A DNA stretch of 64,000 nucleotides from QAND01 sp003150225 (GTDB lineage: Bacteria; Bacillota; Clostridia; Christensenellales; QAND01), in NCBI RefSeq assembly GCF_044357945.1, contig NZ_CP076563.1, forward strand, positions 1,815,220 to 1,879,219, in the 5' to 3' direction. The notes below the pieces were generated by a model. The model ran no database searches and was not told the DNA's origin. It was given only the letters and a program-made list of their open reading frames with translations. This document shows positions 39,754 through 48,832 of the stretch, piece after piece. The translations under genes and the position numbers were made by a program. Numbering within the stretch: the first letter of the stretch is position 1; the number at the start of each line of letters is the position of its first letter.

Positions 39754-42590
39754 ACGACCGCATCGTAATAAGAGGCGCCAAACAGCATAATCTCAAAAAC
39801 GTGGATATCACCCTGCCCCGGGATCAGCTCATCGTTTTTACAGGGCTTTCGGGCAGCGGCAAGAGCAGCTTGGCCTTTGACACCATCTATGCCGAGGGCC
39901 AGCGCCGATATGTGGAATCCCTTAGCAGCTATGCCCGGCAATTCCTGGGCCAGATGGACAAACCCGAGGTGGACTCCATTGATGGGCTATCCCCGGCCAT
40001 TTCCATCGATCAAAAAACCACCAGCCGCAACCCCCGATCCACCGTGGGCACCGTTACTGAAATTCACGATTATCTGCGGCTGTTGTACGCCAACATTGGT
40101 CAGCCCCATTGCCCCAAGTGCGGCAAGCCCATCGTTCAGCAGAGCGTGGATCAGATGGTGGACTCCATTCTTGGCCTGGGAGAGGGAAAACGCATTTTGG
40201 TTATGGGGCCGGTGGTTCGAGGCCGGAAGGGGGAGCACGCTAAGGTTTTTGAGGATCTCCGAAAGGCGGGCTATGTACGGGTGATGGTGGACGGCAATGT
40301 GGACGAACTCACCGCCGACTTCGCCTTGGAGAAGAACAAAAAGCACACCATCTCCGCGGTGGTGGACCGCCTGGTGATTCGGGAGGACGTCCGGGGTCGG
40401 CTGGGAGACAGCATTGAAACGGCCATGGAGCTGTCGGGAGGATTGGTGATCATTCGGGATAACGATTCCGGGGAGGAGCTCACCTTCTCGGGGAATTATG
40501 CCTGTCCTGACTGCGGCATCAGCATCGAGGAGCTGACGCCTCGGATGTTCTCCTTCAACAATCCCTACGGCGCCTGCCCCGAATGCGCAGGACTGGGCAC
40601 CCTGATGCGGGCTGATCCGGACATCATCATTCCCGACAAGAGCAAATCCCTCCGAGAGGGGGCAATAAAGGTATCGGGCTGGAACAGCGGCGTTACCGAA
40701 TCCATGGCGGAGATGTATTTGGAGGCGCTTGCCAAGCACTATCATTTTTCCCTGGATACCCCTGTAAAGGATCTGCCCAAGGATGTGGTGGATAAGATCA
40801 TCTACGGCACCGGCAAGGAGAAGATCAAGGTGGAGTATGACAGGGCCCATTCCAGCGGCACCTTCATGGCCAGTTTTGAGGGCATCGCCAACAACATCGA
40901 GCGGCGGCACCGGGAAACGGGCAGCGACTGGATGAAGGAGGAACTGGAGGGGTATATGAGCAATATTCCCTGTCCCGCCTGTAAGGGCATGCGGTTGAAG
41001 CCCGAGGTGCTTGGGGTTACCATTGGAGGGAAGTCCATCGCTGCCCTGAGCGACCTGCCGGTGTACCAGATCCGGGCGTTTTTGGATGGGCTCCAGCTCA
41101 CCGAGAAGGAGGCTTTCATCGGAGACCGCATTCTAAAGGAAATCCGGGAGCGGCTTTCCTTCCTGGTGGACGTGGGCCTGGATTACATCACCCTAAGCCG
41201 GGCTGCTTATACCCTATCGGGCGGGGAGGCCCAACGGATCCGGCTGGCCACCCAGATCGGCAGTCATCTGATGGGGGTTCTATATATCCTGGATGAGCCC
41301 AGCATCGGCCTTCATCAGCGCGACAACGATAAACTGCTGGCTACCCTGAAGAATCTGCGGGATTTGGGCAATACCCTCATCGTGGTGGAACACGACGAGG
41401 ATACCATTCGGGCGGCAGACCACATCGTGGACATTGGCCCTGGGGCGGGGGAGCATGGCGGAGAGATCATCGCCCAGGGCAGCCTGCAGGAGATCATCGA
41501 CAATCCCCGATCCATCACCGGGCAGTATCTTTCCGGGAAGAAATATATTCCTATCCCCAAAAAGCGGCGGGAGCCCACTGGGTATCTGAAGATCGTAGGC
41601 CCTCGGGAGAACAACCTCAAGGGGATGGATGTAAACCTGCCTCTGGGGGTATTCACCTGCGTCACCGGGGTATCGGGCAGCGGCAAGTCCACCTTGGTCA
41701 ACGAGATCCTCTATAAAGCTCTATCCCGAGACATTATGCGGAGCAAGGCCCGGCCCGGCCGGTTTGAGAGCATCCAGGGCATGGAGCTCCTGGACAAGGT
41801 CATCAACATCGACCAATCCCCCATCGGCAGGACCCCTCGGAGCAACCCCGCCACCTACACCGGGGTATTTGATTTGATCCGCCAGCTTTTTGCCGATACG
41901 CAGGATGCCAAGGCCCGGGGATATAAGAGCGGCCGCTTCAGCTTTAACGTCAAAGGGGGGCGCTGCGAGGCCTGTTTGGGGGACGGCATCGTCCGCATCG
42001 AGATGCATTTTCTGCCCGACGTGTATGTTCAATGCGATGTGTGTAAAGGAAAACGCTATAACCGGGATACCCTGGAGGTCCACTACAAGGGCAAGAACAT
42101 CTATGAGGTGCTGGACATGACGGTGGAACAGGCTCAGGAGTTTTTCCGGCCCATTCCCAGGATCCGCACCAAGCTGGATACCCTTATGGATGTGGGACTG
42201 GGGTACATGAAGCTGGGGCAGCCCAGTACCACCCTATCGGGCGGGGAGGCTCAGCGGGTAAAGCTGGCTACCGAGCTGAGCCGCCGCAGCACCGGCAACA
42301 CCCTCTATATCCTGGATGAACCCACGACGGGGCTTCATGTGGACGACGTGGCTCGGCTGGTGGATATCATCCAACGGCTTACCGAAGGGGGGAACTCGGT
42401 GGTGGTCATCGAGCACAACTTGGATGTCATCAAGACCGCCGATTATATCATCGATCTGGGCCCCGAGGGAGGGGACCGGGGAGGCCGGATTGTGGTGCAG
42501 GGCACGCCGGAGAAGGTGGCCGCTAGCAAAAAGAGCTATACTGGAAAATATCTTCGTGAGATCTTAGACCGGGAGAAGGATAGGAAATAG
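39750..42590 (+). CDS. uvrA: Excinuclease ABC subunit UvrA
   Basis: Damage-recognition ATPase of nucleotide excision repair, 946 aa, with two ABC modules. Walker A sites GLSGSGKSSLAFD (near residue 31) and GVSGSGKSTLVNE (near residue 640), signatures LSGGEAQRIRLA and LSGGEAQRVKLA, and three zinc modules (CPKCGK, CPDCG with CPECAG, and CEACLGDG with CDVCKGKR) are visible. GTG 39750 overlaps the uvrB stop. Confidence 0.98.
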   Translation: MNDRIVIRGAKQHNLKNVDITLPRDQLIVFTGLSGSGKSSLAFDTIYAEGQRRYVESLSSYARQFLGQMDKPEVDSIDGLSPAISIDQKTTSRNPRSTVGTVTEIHDYLRLLYANIGQPHCPKCGKPIVQQSVDQMVDSILGLGEGKRILVMGPVVRGRKGEHAKVFEDLRKAGYVRVMVDGNVDELTADFALEKNKKHTISAVVDRLVIREDVRGRLGDSIETAMELSGGLVIIRDNDSGEELTFSGNYACPDCGISIEELTPRMFSFNNPYGACPECAGLGTLMRADPDIIIPDKSKSLREGAIKVSGWNSGVTESMAEMYLEALAKHYHFSLDTPVKDLPKDVVDKIIYGTGKEKIKVEYDRAHSSGTFMASFEGIANNIERRHRETGSDWMKEELEGYMSNIPCPACKGMRLKPEVLGVTIGGKSIAALSDLPVYQIRAFLDGLQLTEKEAFIGDRILKEIRERLSFLVDVGLDYITLSRAAYTLSGGEAQRIRLATQIGSHLMGVLYILDEPSIGLHQRDNDKLLATLKNLRDLGNTLIVVEHDEDTIRAADHIVDIGPGAGEHGGEIIAQGSLQEIIDNPRSITGQYLSGKKYIPIPKKRREPTGYLKIVGPRENNLKGMDVNLPLGVFTCVTGVSGSGKSTLVNEILYKALSRDIMRSKARPGRFESIQGMELLDKVINIDQSPIGRTPRSNPATYTGVFDLIRQLFADTQDAKARGYKSGRFSFNVKGGRCEACLGDGIVRIEMHFLPDVYVQCDVCKGKRYNRDTLEVHYKGKNIYEVLDMTVEQAQEFFRPIPRIRTKLDTLMDVGLGYMKLGQPSTTLSGGEAQRVKLATELSRRSTGNTLYILDEPTTGLHVDDVARLVDIIQRLTEGGNSVVVIEHNLDVIKTADYIIDLGPEGGDRGGRIVVQGTPEKVAASKKSYTGKYLREILDREKDRK

Positions 42591-42606
42591 TCCTTTCTGC
42601 AACAGA

Positions 42607-42642
42607 ACAAGCCAAGACGGAATCCTCCGCCTTGGCTTGTTT
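42607..42642. terminator. Bidirectional terminator between uvrA and LysM gene
   Basis: AACAAGCCAAG pairs with CTTGGCTTGTT with a paired CGG interior; moderate T-runs on both strands serve two converging genes. Confidence 0.75.
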
Positions 42643-42657
42643 GACTCATGGAATGAA

Positions 42658-42861
42658 TCAGTCCTCCCCGATGCCGCAGGGGAAGGGACGGAATTCGCCG
42701 TCCGGATTGATGCAATAGTACCAGGGTGGAATGGCGACCAAATCCCCCGGCTGAAACCGCAGCTGGCCGCCGTTGGCCCGCACGATCATACAGATGGGCA
42801 CGCCGTAATCGGCGGAGAGCCGTTCCAGGGTATCCTTTTTGCGCATTCGGTGGTATTGCAT
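42658..42861 (-). CDS. Small LysM-domain protein
   Basis: A 67-aa protein: MRKKDTLERLSADYGVPICMIVRANGG followed by LRFQPGDLVAIPP is a single LysM motif, which binds N-acetylglucosamine in peptidoglycan. There is no signal peptide, so it may act inside the cell, in the forespore space, or be delivered otherwise. ATG 42861 is chosen because GGGGTGAT lies just upstream; the GTG nine bases earlier is within that site. The tail (WYYCINPDGEFRPFPCG) has two Cys. Confidence 0.75.
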   Translation of the reverse strand: MQYHRMRKKDTLERLSADYGVPICMIVRANGGQLRFQPGDLVAIPPWYYCINPDGEFRPFPCGIGED

Positions 42862-42932
42862 GTTTATCACCCCTATTCATCCTATGGGATGGCGCCATGG
42901 ATTATGCTCTTGGGATTTTCCCAGAATTGGGG

Positions 42933-42961
42933 TTGAAAATCTTTTGGGGATACAGTATACT
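42933..42961 (+). promoter_or_regulatory. Sigma-A promoter TTGAAA-17-TATACT for tRNA-Val
   Basis: TTGAAA 42933-42938 and TATACT 42956-42961 are separated by 17 bases; the tRNA begins 35 bases downstream. Confidence 0.8.
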
Positions 42962-42996
42962 ATACAAGCAGTTTCTCCTCCGGGAGGACGCACCCC

Positions 42997-43072
42997 GGTC
43001 TGTTGGCTCAGTTGGTAGAGCACATCGTTCACATCGATGGGGTCACTGGTTCGAGTCCAGTACAGACCACCA
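42997..43072 (+). tRNA. tRNA-Val (anticodon CAC)
   Basis: A complete 76-base cloverleaf: acceptor GGTCTGT with ACAGACC, D arm GCTC/GAGC, anticodon arm CATCG-TTCACAT-CGATG giving CAC, T arm ACTGG-TTCGAGT-CCAGT, discriminator A and an encoded CCA end. CAC reads the valine codon GUG. The gene is a single transcription unit with its own promoter and terminator. Confidence 0.96.
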
Positions 43073-43089
43073 GTCGCAACGGCGGCACC

Positions 43090-43130
43090 AAATATCGCAA
43101 TCCGCGTTTGTGGGTTGCGATATTTTTTTG
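43090..43130 (+). terminator. Rho-independent terminator after tRNA-Val
   Basis: AAATATCGCAA pairs with TTGCGATATTT across a GC-rich loop region, followed by a T-run. Confidence 0.92.
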
Positions 43131-43334
43131 CCCGAAATAAGCATCTATATTGTCAAGGGAAAGCGGTAATATGTGGATTGCGAATCTTTTGCCCGGAAGC
43201 CACATGTTGCCGCTGTCTGATGCGCTGGAATCGACAAAAAGGGCAGGGGGCAGTCCGCTGCCGTGGCCTTTTTGCGTTATCTGCGGTATACTATCCCTGA
43301 TAAAAGGAAACGACCGTGCAAGGAGGGCGTCCAC

Positions 43335-43805
43335 ATGAAATATATCAATTATCATGATACATTGATTGGTAAGCTTCGGCTGGTAGAGGAGGATGGCGCC
43401 ATTATCCAGTTGGTGCTGGATCGGATCTATCCGCCGGTGGAGGGGGAGCAGAGCGGGGAGGAAACGCCCCTTTTGCATCGCCTTAAGGAACAGTTGGATG
43501 AGTACTTTGACGGCAAACGGAGAACCTTTGAGATCCCCATCCGGCCTAAGGGAACGGCATTCCAGCTACGGGATTGGGAGGAGTTGCAGAGGATTCCCTA
43601 TGGGGAGACCCGTACCTATAAAGACATCGCGCAGGCCATTGGATGTCCCAAGGGGTACCGCGCCGTCGGCTTGGCCAACAATCGGAACCCGGTGATCATT
43701 TTGATTCCCTGTCATCGGGTGGTGGGAAGCAACGGCAAACTGGTGGGCTATGCCGGTGGTGTGGACCTAAAGGAAAAGCTGTTGGAGATTGAAGGGATTC
43801 GTTAG
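43335..43805 (+). CDS. ogt: Methylated-DNA--protein-cysteine methyltransferase
   Basis: Suicide repair protein that removes methyl groups from O6-methylguanine to its own Cys. It has 156 aa. The catalytic IPCHRVVGSNGKL is present, with GYRAVGLANNRNP before it and IPYGETRTYKDIA as the helix-turn-helix DNA-binding part. The usual F-Q-x-x-V-W before this reads FQLRDW, a small deviation. ATG 43335 follows ggagggcg; the long frame upstream lacks a site. Confidence 0.93.
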   Translation: MKYINYHDTLIGKLRLVEEDGAIIQLVLDRIYPPVEGEQSGEETPLLHRLKEQLDEYFDGKRRTFEIPIRPKGTAFQLRDWEELQRIPYGETRTYKDIAQAIGCPKGYRAVGLANNRNPVIILIPCHRVVGSNGKLVGYAGGVDLKEKLLEIEGIR

Positions 43806-43812
43806 GAGAAGA

Positions 43813-43845
43813 AAAAAGCCCTTGGCCATATGGCCAAGGGCTTTT
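43813..43845. terminator. Bidirectional terminator between ogt and MFS gene
   Basis: AAAAAGCCCTTGGCC/GGCCAAGGGCTTTTT around ATAT, T-runs on both strands. Confidence 0.93.
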
Positions 43846-43853
43846 TATTTCAA

Positions 43854-45149
43854 TTATTGGAGCTCAATGGCCTCCTTGGCCTGGGCTTTTTTACCGGCGC
43901 TGATGGCCACCTGGATCAGGCAGAGGATGGCGACCAAACAGCAGGCGGAGATGATGTAGGAGATCTGGTAAGATCCGGTTACATCGTAGATCCAACCGGA
44001 GAAGGGAGCGCCGATCATATTGCCTGCGTTGGAGAGGGCAAACAGCCATCCGAACAGGGCGGAAAAATCGGTGCGTCCATAGCCGAATACCGTGTTGATC
44101 AGGTGGGAGAGGGTTCCCAGGGAGAAGGAGTTGCCATAGCCGATGCCCAGCACGCTGATGATCAGAACAACGGTACCGGAGACCGGTGTGACGGTGCTCA
44201 TAGCGACCATGCCCACCAGCAGAATGGAGCCGATGGTGAAATACAGAGTCCGAAGGCCGAATCGGTCATACACAAGGCCGGAGGTGATGTTGCCTACGGC
44301 GCCGCCAAAGGCTAGAATGACCGCCAGCACACCGGAGACATACAGCGGATCGATCCCCAGGGAATTGAGGTTGGGCACCACGTTGGAGAAGGAGGGCCCA
44401 AGCGCAAAACCCTGCAGGAGCTGAATGCCCGCCAAAAGCCAGAAGCGATAGGTGTGCATGGCTCCCTTTAGGGACAATACCGGAAGCTGGGGCTTGGCGG
44501 CTACGACAGGCTGATCGGCCTGGGCCGCAGAGGCTTCTTCGCTGCCTAGGGCTACCTCGCCCTTTTCCGAGGGATGAATTTTGACCAGGCAGAGAGCGGG
44601 CAGTGCAATGGCGCCGATCAAAAGGCCGGTGTAGAGGAAGGAAGCGTTCCAGCCATGGTACTGAATCCAGCTGCCTACCAGGGGATTGATCACCATTCCG
44701 CCAAGGCCGACACTGGTGTTGACGATGCCCAGCATCAGGCCCTTGCGCTTGACGAACCAGTTGTTGATGATGGCGTTATAGGCGCTGAAAGTACCGATGG
44801 AATGGGCGATGCCGTAGATCACCGCGCCAATGACGATGAACGCCACCCCGGTGGCCTGGGAGAAGATCAAATAGGCGGATACCGCGAAGACGCCGCCCAC
44901 CACCATCAGCTTTTTTACCCCGAACTTTCGCACAAAACTTCCATAGAAGAACCCACAGAGGGTTTTGGCGAAGAGCGATGTGGTGAACAGCGCGAAATTC
45001 ATGGTAGTGCGGGAGATGCCAAAGGCCTCGGACACCGGCGTGACATAAAAGGTCATGGAGTTATTCCCCATGGCGTTGATGGAGAAGGCCAGCATGACGC
45101 AGCAAGCCGCCACCACCCAACCGTAAAAGAACTTTCGCTTTGCCAACAT
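43854..45149 (-). CDS. MFS transporter, OFA-like
   Basis: A 431-aa carrier with about twelve hydrophobic helices and a charged central loop (residues about 205-235). The N-terminus FFYGWVVAACCVMLAFS and the early block RTTMNFALFTTSLFAKTLCG, then WFVKRKGLMLGIVNTSVGLGG, resemble the oxalate/formate-antiporter (OFA) family of monocarboxylate carriers. ATG 45149 follows aaggggtt on the minus strand; the longer frame is rejected. The substrate may be an organic acid. It is a single-gene unit. Confidence 0.85.
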   Translation of the reverse strand: MLAKRKFFYGWVVAACCVMLAFSINAMGNNSMTFYVTPVSEAFGISRTTMNFALFTTSLFAKTLCGFFYGSFVRKFGVKKLMVVGGVFAVSAYLIFSQATGVAFIVIGAVIYGIAHSIGTFSAYNAIINNWFVKRKGLMLGIVNTSVGLGGMVINPLVGSWIQYHGWNASFLYTGLLIGAIALPALCLVKIHPSEKGEVALGSEEASAAQADQPVVAAKPQLPVLSLKGAMHTYRFWLLAGIQLLQGFALGPSFSNVVPNLNSLGIDPLYVSGVLAVILAFGGAVGNITSGLVYDRFGLRTLYFTIGSILLVGMVAMSTVTPVSGTVVLIISVLGIGYGNSFSLGTLSHLINTVFGYGRTDFSALFGWLFALSNAGNMIGAPFSGWIYDVTGSYQISYIISACCLVAILCLIQVAISAGKKAQAKEAIELQ

Positions 45150-45289
45150 TAACAACCCCTTGAAAAATATCTTTGCACCCGAAAAAACCGGGACGCTTAC
45201 AACGTGGTTTTTGCATATGCTATCATCCATCTGGCCATGTTTGCAATGGGGAAAAAGGCTTCTTTCAATAATTGCATACGCAAGTTTAT

Positions 45290-45327
45290 TGGGAAAAGGT
45301 TGCCGGCGCTCAAAGGAGCCGCCGGCA
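45290..45327 (-). terminator. Terminator after the GerMN lipoprotein gene
   Basis: TGCCGGCG pairs with CGCCGGCA (45301-45327), followed on the minus strand by ACCTTTTCCC. Confidence 0.7.
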
Positions 45328-45337
45328 GCTCGCTATG

Positions 45338-45829
45338 CTAGCGGGATAGGATAAAAGAGTACTGTTCCAGTTGATCGGTGATGACAATGGATTGGATGTA
45401 ATCATACTGAAACAGGGTTTTGGCAATGGACTGTGCCGCCAGGGAATTTGCGCCGTCCTCAAAGGGAAAGGAGCTGGAAAACACCAGGGAGCAGGTTCCC
45501 TCCTGGGTGGTGATGGATATCAGGGCACAGTCTTCCGGCGCGATGCGGGCGCCATCCGCAGAGCCCTTTAGCATCTCTTTGACGGAGAATTCCTCAATGG
45601 AGGTACCCCAGGGCGGCCATTCCATCATCCTATCCTCTTGGATCCAGGTTCCATCCATCTTGAGAAAGTGGATGGTCATGGGTTTGGAGACGTTACAATC
45701 GGGAGAATCGCAGCCGGGAGCAATGATCTCGGGGCTGGGGCTGGGTTCCGGCGCTTGGACGCGGCCACAGCCCGCCATGACCAAAGCGGCGAGTCCTCCC
45801 AGCAGAATCATCGGCAGCCATTTCTTCAC
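45338..45829 (-). CDS. Lipoprotein with GerMN (spore germination/sporulation) domain
   Basis: A 163-aa lipoprotein: MKKWLPMILLGGLAALVMAGC is a signal peptide with lipobox MAGC, followed by a Pro/Ser linker. EFSVKEMLKGSADGARIAPEDCALISITTQEGTCSLVFSSSF, read in pieces, is the GerMN core, with the small-residue turn and the strand before FSS. GerM in Bacillus is a sporulation and germination lipoprotein, but GerMN domains also occur in cell-division and unknown lipoproteins. It is divergent from the pseudo-caspase gene. Confidence 0.75.
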   Translation of the reverse strand: MKKWLPMILLGGLAALVMAGCGRVQAPEPSPSPEIIAPGCDSPDCNVSKPMTIHFLKMDGTWIQEDRMMEWPPWGTSIEEFSVKEMLKGSADGARIAPEDCALISITTQEGTCSLVFSSSFPFEDGANSLAAQSIAKTLFQYDYIQSIVITDQLEQYSFILSR

Positions 45830-45976
45830 AGGGCATACATCCTTCTTTGAACTTGTTTTTTACATTGTAGCATGGGCAATGGCTATTCGTCAGCGTTTTA
45901 TAGGCATCCATGGGATTTTCCAATGGGATATAGTATGATAGAATTTATCCAAAAGGAAAATAATGGAGGATATGGG

Positions 45977-48619
45977 ATGAGCTGGAAAAAGACACTGGCC
46001 TTTGGGTTAATCGGGCTTTTGGCGCTGCTGGCGGTTCCCTTGCCTGCCCACGGAGAGGAGGGGCGCCCAGCGGTACGGACCCTTTCGATTTGGTACGGGA
46101 ACGATGGCTTAACCGGTGTGCCAATGGCGGAAACATACCGCCGCAACGCCTGGGAAATGGACGCCTTATTTGCCTCACAAACCTATGGGGGGCGGCGCCT
46201 TGCAGATCATCGTTTGCTGGAGGGAACCACGGCTCCCGCTCTGTTGGAGGCCATTCGAGAGGCTTTTGAGGACGGCAAGGAAGAGGATCTCAACATCATT
46301 TATTATTCCGGTCTGGCGGATACCCTAAACGGGGATACATCTGCGCTAACCTTGGGCGGAACCTATGGCACGGGCCTGGATCTGCTTCTTCCCCAGGCGT
46401 TCTATGGGCTGTTGGAGGAGCTGCCTGGCTCCTTTCTGGTGATTCTGGACTGCGACTATGCGGGAGGGTTTTTGCCGCCCAATCCCATTGTGCCCTCCAG
46501 CAACAGTGTGACCCTTCTGGAAGGAATGGAGGATGAGAGGGAACACTCCCCCGTGGAGGCAAAGGTTTCGGTACTCTATGGAGTAGAACGGGATGAGACC
46601 GCGCTTGCCGGAGGAACCACGCCCATGGGGGTATTTACCCGGCTCTTGACCGGCGCTGGCCGGGGAGGCGTCGCTTCCAAGGGAGAGGTGACGACCCTAG
46701 GGGAATTGGGAGCTTACTTAAAGCAGGCCAACCGCGCGGGCCAGGTTGGATGGATTGGGGAGGAAAGCCTGCCTCTCTGGTGCATGGATGAGCCGGATGG
46801 GCTCCAGCGTCTTGGGGTTTCATCCGCTCTAGGGGGAAGCTGGTCCCTGGCGGTCATGCCGGAGGTATCCAGACGAGGTACGCTCCGGTATGAGATCTAT
46901 CCTAAGGAACGCTATTTAAGCGCTCTGGAGCCGGGCGGACTACAGGATCGGTGGGTTCAACAGTCCGGCACCCTGGTGGTGGAGCCCCAGGGAGATCCCC
47001 AATCCATCGCCTTAAATCGACGTCTAGCCACCGGCAATTATATTCTGCGGGCCCAGCTGGATGACGGCCTCTATCGGGAGGCGGAGTTTTCCATTACCCG
47101 TGCCTTTGCCGGAACGCCCAAGATTGCTCTTACCGCGGAACAATCCTTTGCTCCCCGGCCCGGCGGTACGCTTTCCATTGGAGTGGCTTTTTCGCGTGGG
47201 GAGGAGACCATCAGCCCCTGCAACATCTCCCTTTGGGTGGAGGACAGCTCCGGTCGCCGGGTACGAACTCTGGCGCAAGAGGAGCTTTCAGTCTTTCGCC
47301 TGGATGGAAAGACCGGTCGGGTTAAGGGGGAGAACCGATATCGCTGGGATGGAAAGGATGATGGCGGCAATCCTTTGCCCGCAGGAAACTATTATTTGCG
47401 GGCTAGAGGGGATTTTGGCGGAGGAGCGGAGCCCGAGGCATCCGCCCGGGTAGAGCTGACCCGCATCCAGATGGGGTTAACGGTGCTGGGACGGAAGGGA
47501 GAGGGGCTTTCCGGCGCGGAGCTGTTGCTGAACGGCATATCCCTGGGAGAAACCGATTCCAGCGGCCATTTGGATTTTTCTGCTTATGGGGGTTATCATG
47601 CCTTAACCATTCTGCCCAGGGAGGGTCCCCCTTTTGTGGCGCAACTGCGCCTTGCCCGATCTGGTGAACTTACCCTACGGCTTTTCAGCGGCGACGGCTT
47701 TTTGGCGTCCCTTTCGGTCCAGTCCCCCAGTGGGGAAGAACTACTGGCGGGATTTGATCCGATGGAGGCTGAATACCGGCTGGTAGTTCCCTTTGAAACG
47801 AAGTTTGTTACCATTGATGCCATGGCCGCCCATCAACGGGCGGTGGTCTTTGGCCTGGGAAAAGCGGAGCTAGGGGAGCCGGGGTCGGTCACTGTGATCC
47901 CGGTGCTGGTGATGGCCGAGGACGGCAGTCAATTATTATACCGCATATCCGTGCTCCGGCAGCTGGAGGAAGGGGATCCGGAGGAAGAAGAGCTGCTGGA
48001 TGGGGAGCGCGAGGAGCTGCCGCCACGTCTTTGGTGGGAGGAATATCCGCAGGGGATCCTATTGCGTTTCCAAGCCAGAGAGGGCGGAGAGGAGCAGGCG
48101 GTCGGGCTCTTTGCCATGGAAGATCTTTCTCCCAAAGCTCTTTTGCGGGTACTGGAATGGCGTCAGGGGCATTGCGTGCGGGAGACCCTGCCTGGAGTAT
48201 TCCATACCGGGATAGAGGAGAGCGACAGCCCGGCGATCTTGCATCTGGAGGAAGAGATTGTGGGTATCCCCGAGCCCATCCCCGCGCGGCTTTGGGTGGC
48301 GCGTGCTACTGGAGAGCTACGGCAGGGAACGATTAACCTCAATCAAGTACCCAGCATAACGGGAGTGGGGATATCCCCCGGGGAATGGGGTGCTGCATTG
48401 CGTTTTTCCATTGACGGGGAAGGACCCGTGACGGTGGAGGTCAAACGGGGCGAAAAATGGAGGATCGCTTGCCAGAAAGTTGCAGAGCCTGGCAGGCATA
48501 CCATGTGGGTCACCTATGGGGATGGCCCTGGATCCGAAGGAGAGCCACCCTCTGCGATCCGGGTATGCGTTGGCGGCCATGAGGGCTCTGTTCGGTGTAA
48601 GACCATCTCTCTTTTATGA
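45977..48619 (+). CDS. Secreted protein with degenerate caspase-like domain, FlgD-Ig and cadherin-like domains
   Basis: An 880-aa exported protein with signal peptide 1-26. Residues about 33-290 follow the C14 caspase plan: ALLEAIREAFEDG, then NIIYYSGLADT at 107-117 where a catalytic caspase has SGHG (His is Leu113), then LVILDCDYAGG at 154-164 where it has LDxCHSG (the Cys position is Asp160, although Cys159 is adjacent). The dyad therefore looks lost. Next come an Ig-like strand region, RYRWDGKDDGGNPLPAGNYYLR (FlgD-type Ig, about 452-475), a PEGA-like turn (GETDSSGHLDFS) and a cadherin-like beta-sandwich (about 575-655, FDPMEAEYRLVVPFET). No wall anchor or transmembrane tail is seen. ATG 45977 follows ggagga. 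Confidence 0.7.
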   Translation: MSWKKTLAFGLIGLLALLAVPLPAHGEEGRPAVRTLSIWYGNDGLTGVPMAETYRRNAWEMDALFASQTYGGRRLADHRLLEGTTAPALLEAIREAFEDGKEEDLNIIYYSGLADTLNGDTSALTLGGTYGTGLDLLLPQAFYGLLEELPGSFLVILDCDYAGGFLPPNPIVPSSNSVTLLEGMEDEREHSPVEAKVSVLYGVERDETALAGGTTPMGVFTRLLTGAGRGGVASKGEVTTLGELGAYLKQANRAGQVGWIGEESLPLWCMDEPDGLQRLGVSSALGGSWSLAVMPEVSRRGTLRYEIYPKERYLSALEPGGLQDRWVQQSGTLVVEPQGDPQSIALNRRLATGNYILRAQLDDGLYREAEFSITRAFAGTPKIALTAEQSFAPRPGGTLSIGVAFSRGEETISPCNISLWVEDSSGRRVRTLAQEELSVFRLDGKTGRVKGENRYRWDGKDDGGNPLPAGNYYLRARGDFGGGAEPEASARVELTRIQMGLTVLGRKGEGLSGAELLLNGISLGETDSSGHLDFSAYGGYHALTILPREGPPFVAQLRLARSGELTLRLFSGDGFLASLSVQSPSGEELLAGFDPMEAEYRLVVPFETKFVTIDAMAAHQRAVVFGLGKAELGEPGSVTVIPVLVMAEDGSQLLYRISVLRQLEEGDPEEEELLDGEREELPPRLWWEEYPQGILLRFQAREGGEEQAVGLFAMEDLSPKALLRVLEWRQGHCVRETLPGVFHTGIEESDSPAILHLEEEIVGIPEPIPARLWVARATGELRQGTINLNQVPSITGVGISPGEWGAALRFSIDGEGPVTVEVKRGEKWRIACQKVAEPGRHTMWVTYGDGPGSEGEPPSAIRVCVGGHEGSVRCKTISLL

Positions 48620-48642
48620 TAAAAACACAAGTTATATGTATA

Positions 48643-48684
48643 AAAAGAATCCCATCCACTATATATAGTGGATGGGATTCTTTT
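48643..48684. terminator. Perfect palindromic terminator before serC
   Basis: A 42-base perfect palindrome (AAAAGAATCCCATCCACTAT and its complement) with T-run; functional in either direction. Confidence 0.93.
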
Positions 48685-48706
48685 GTTAAAAATTCAACAA
48701 AATGTG

Positions 48707-48735
48707 TTGTATTTCATATTGTGAGAGAGTATAAT
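48707..48735 (+). promoter_or_regulatory. Promoter TTGTAT-17-TATAAT for serC-serA
   Basis: TTGTAT 48707-48712 and TATAAT 48730-48735, 17-base spacer. Just upstream, TTGTT-n8-AACAA and CAACA-n5-TGTTG overlap the -35 and could be an operator. The leader to the ATG at 48833 is about 90 bases with no clear attenuator. Confidence 0.7.
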
Positions 48736-48832
48736 TTACGAAATCGACTTTTTATTGGTATTCTATTACCCTACAAAAGTGGAGCATAATGGGGTTATAA
48801 GAATAAAATTTTGAAGAATTGGAGGCAGTAAA

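Noticed and set aside
39117..39941. 274-codon minus-strand frame across uvrB/uvrA
   Set aside because: Shadow frame opposite two well-supported genes.
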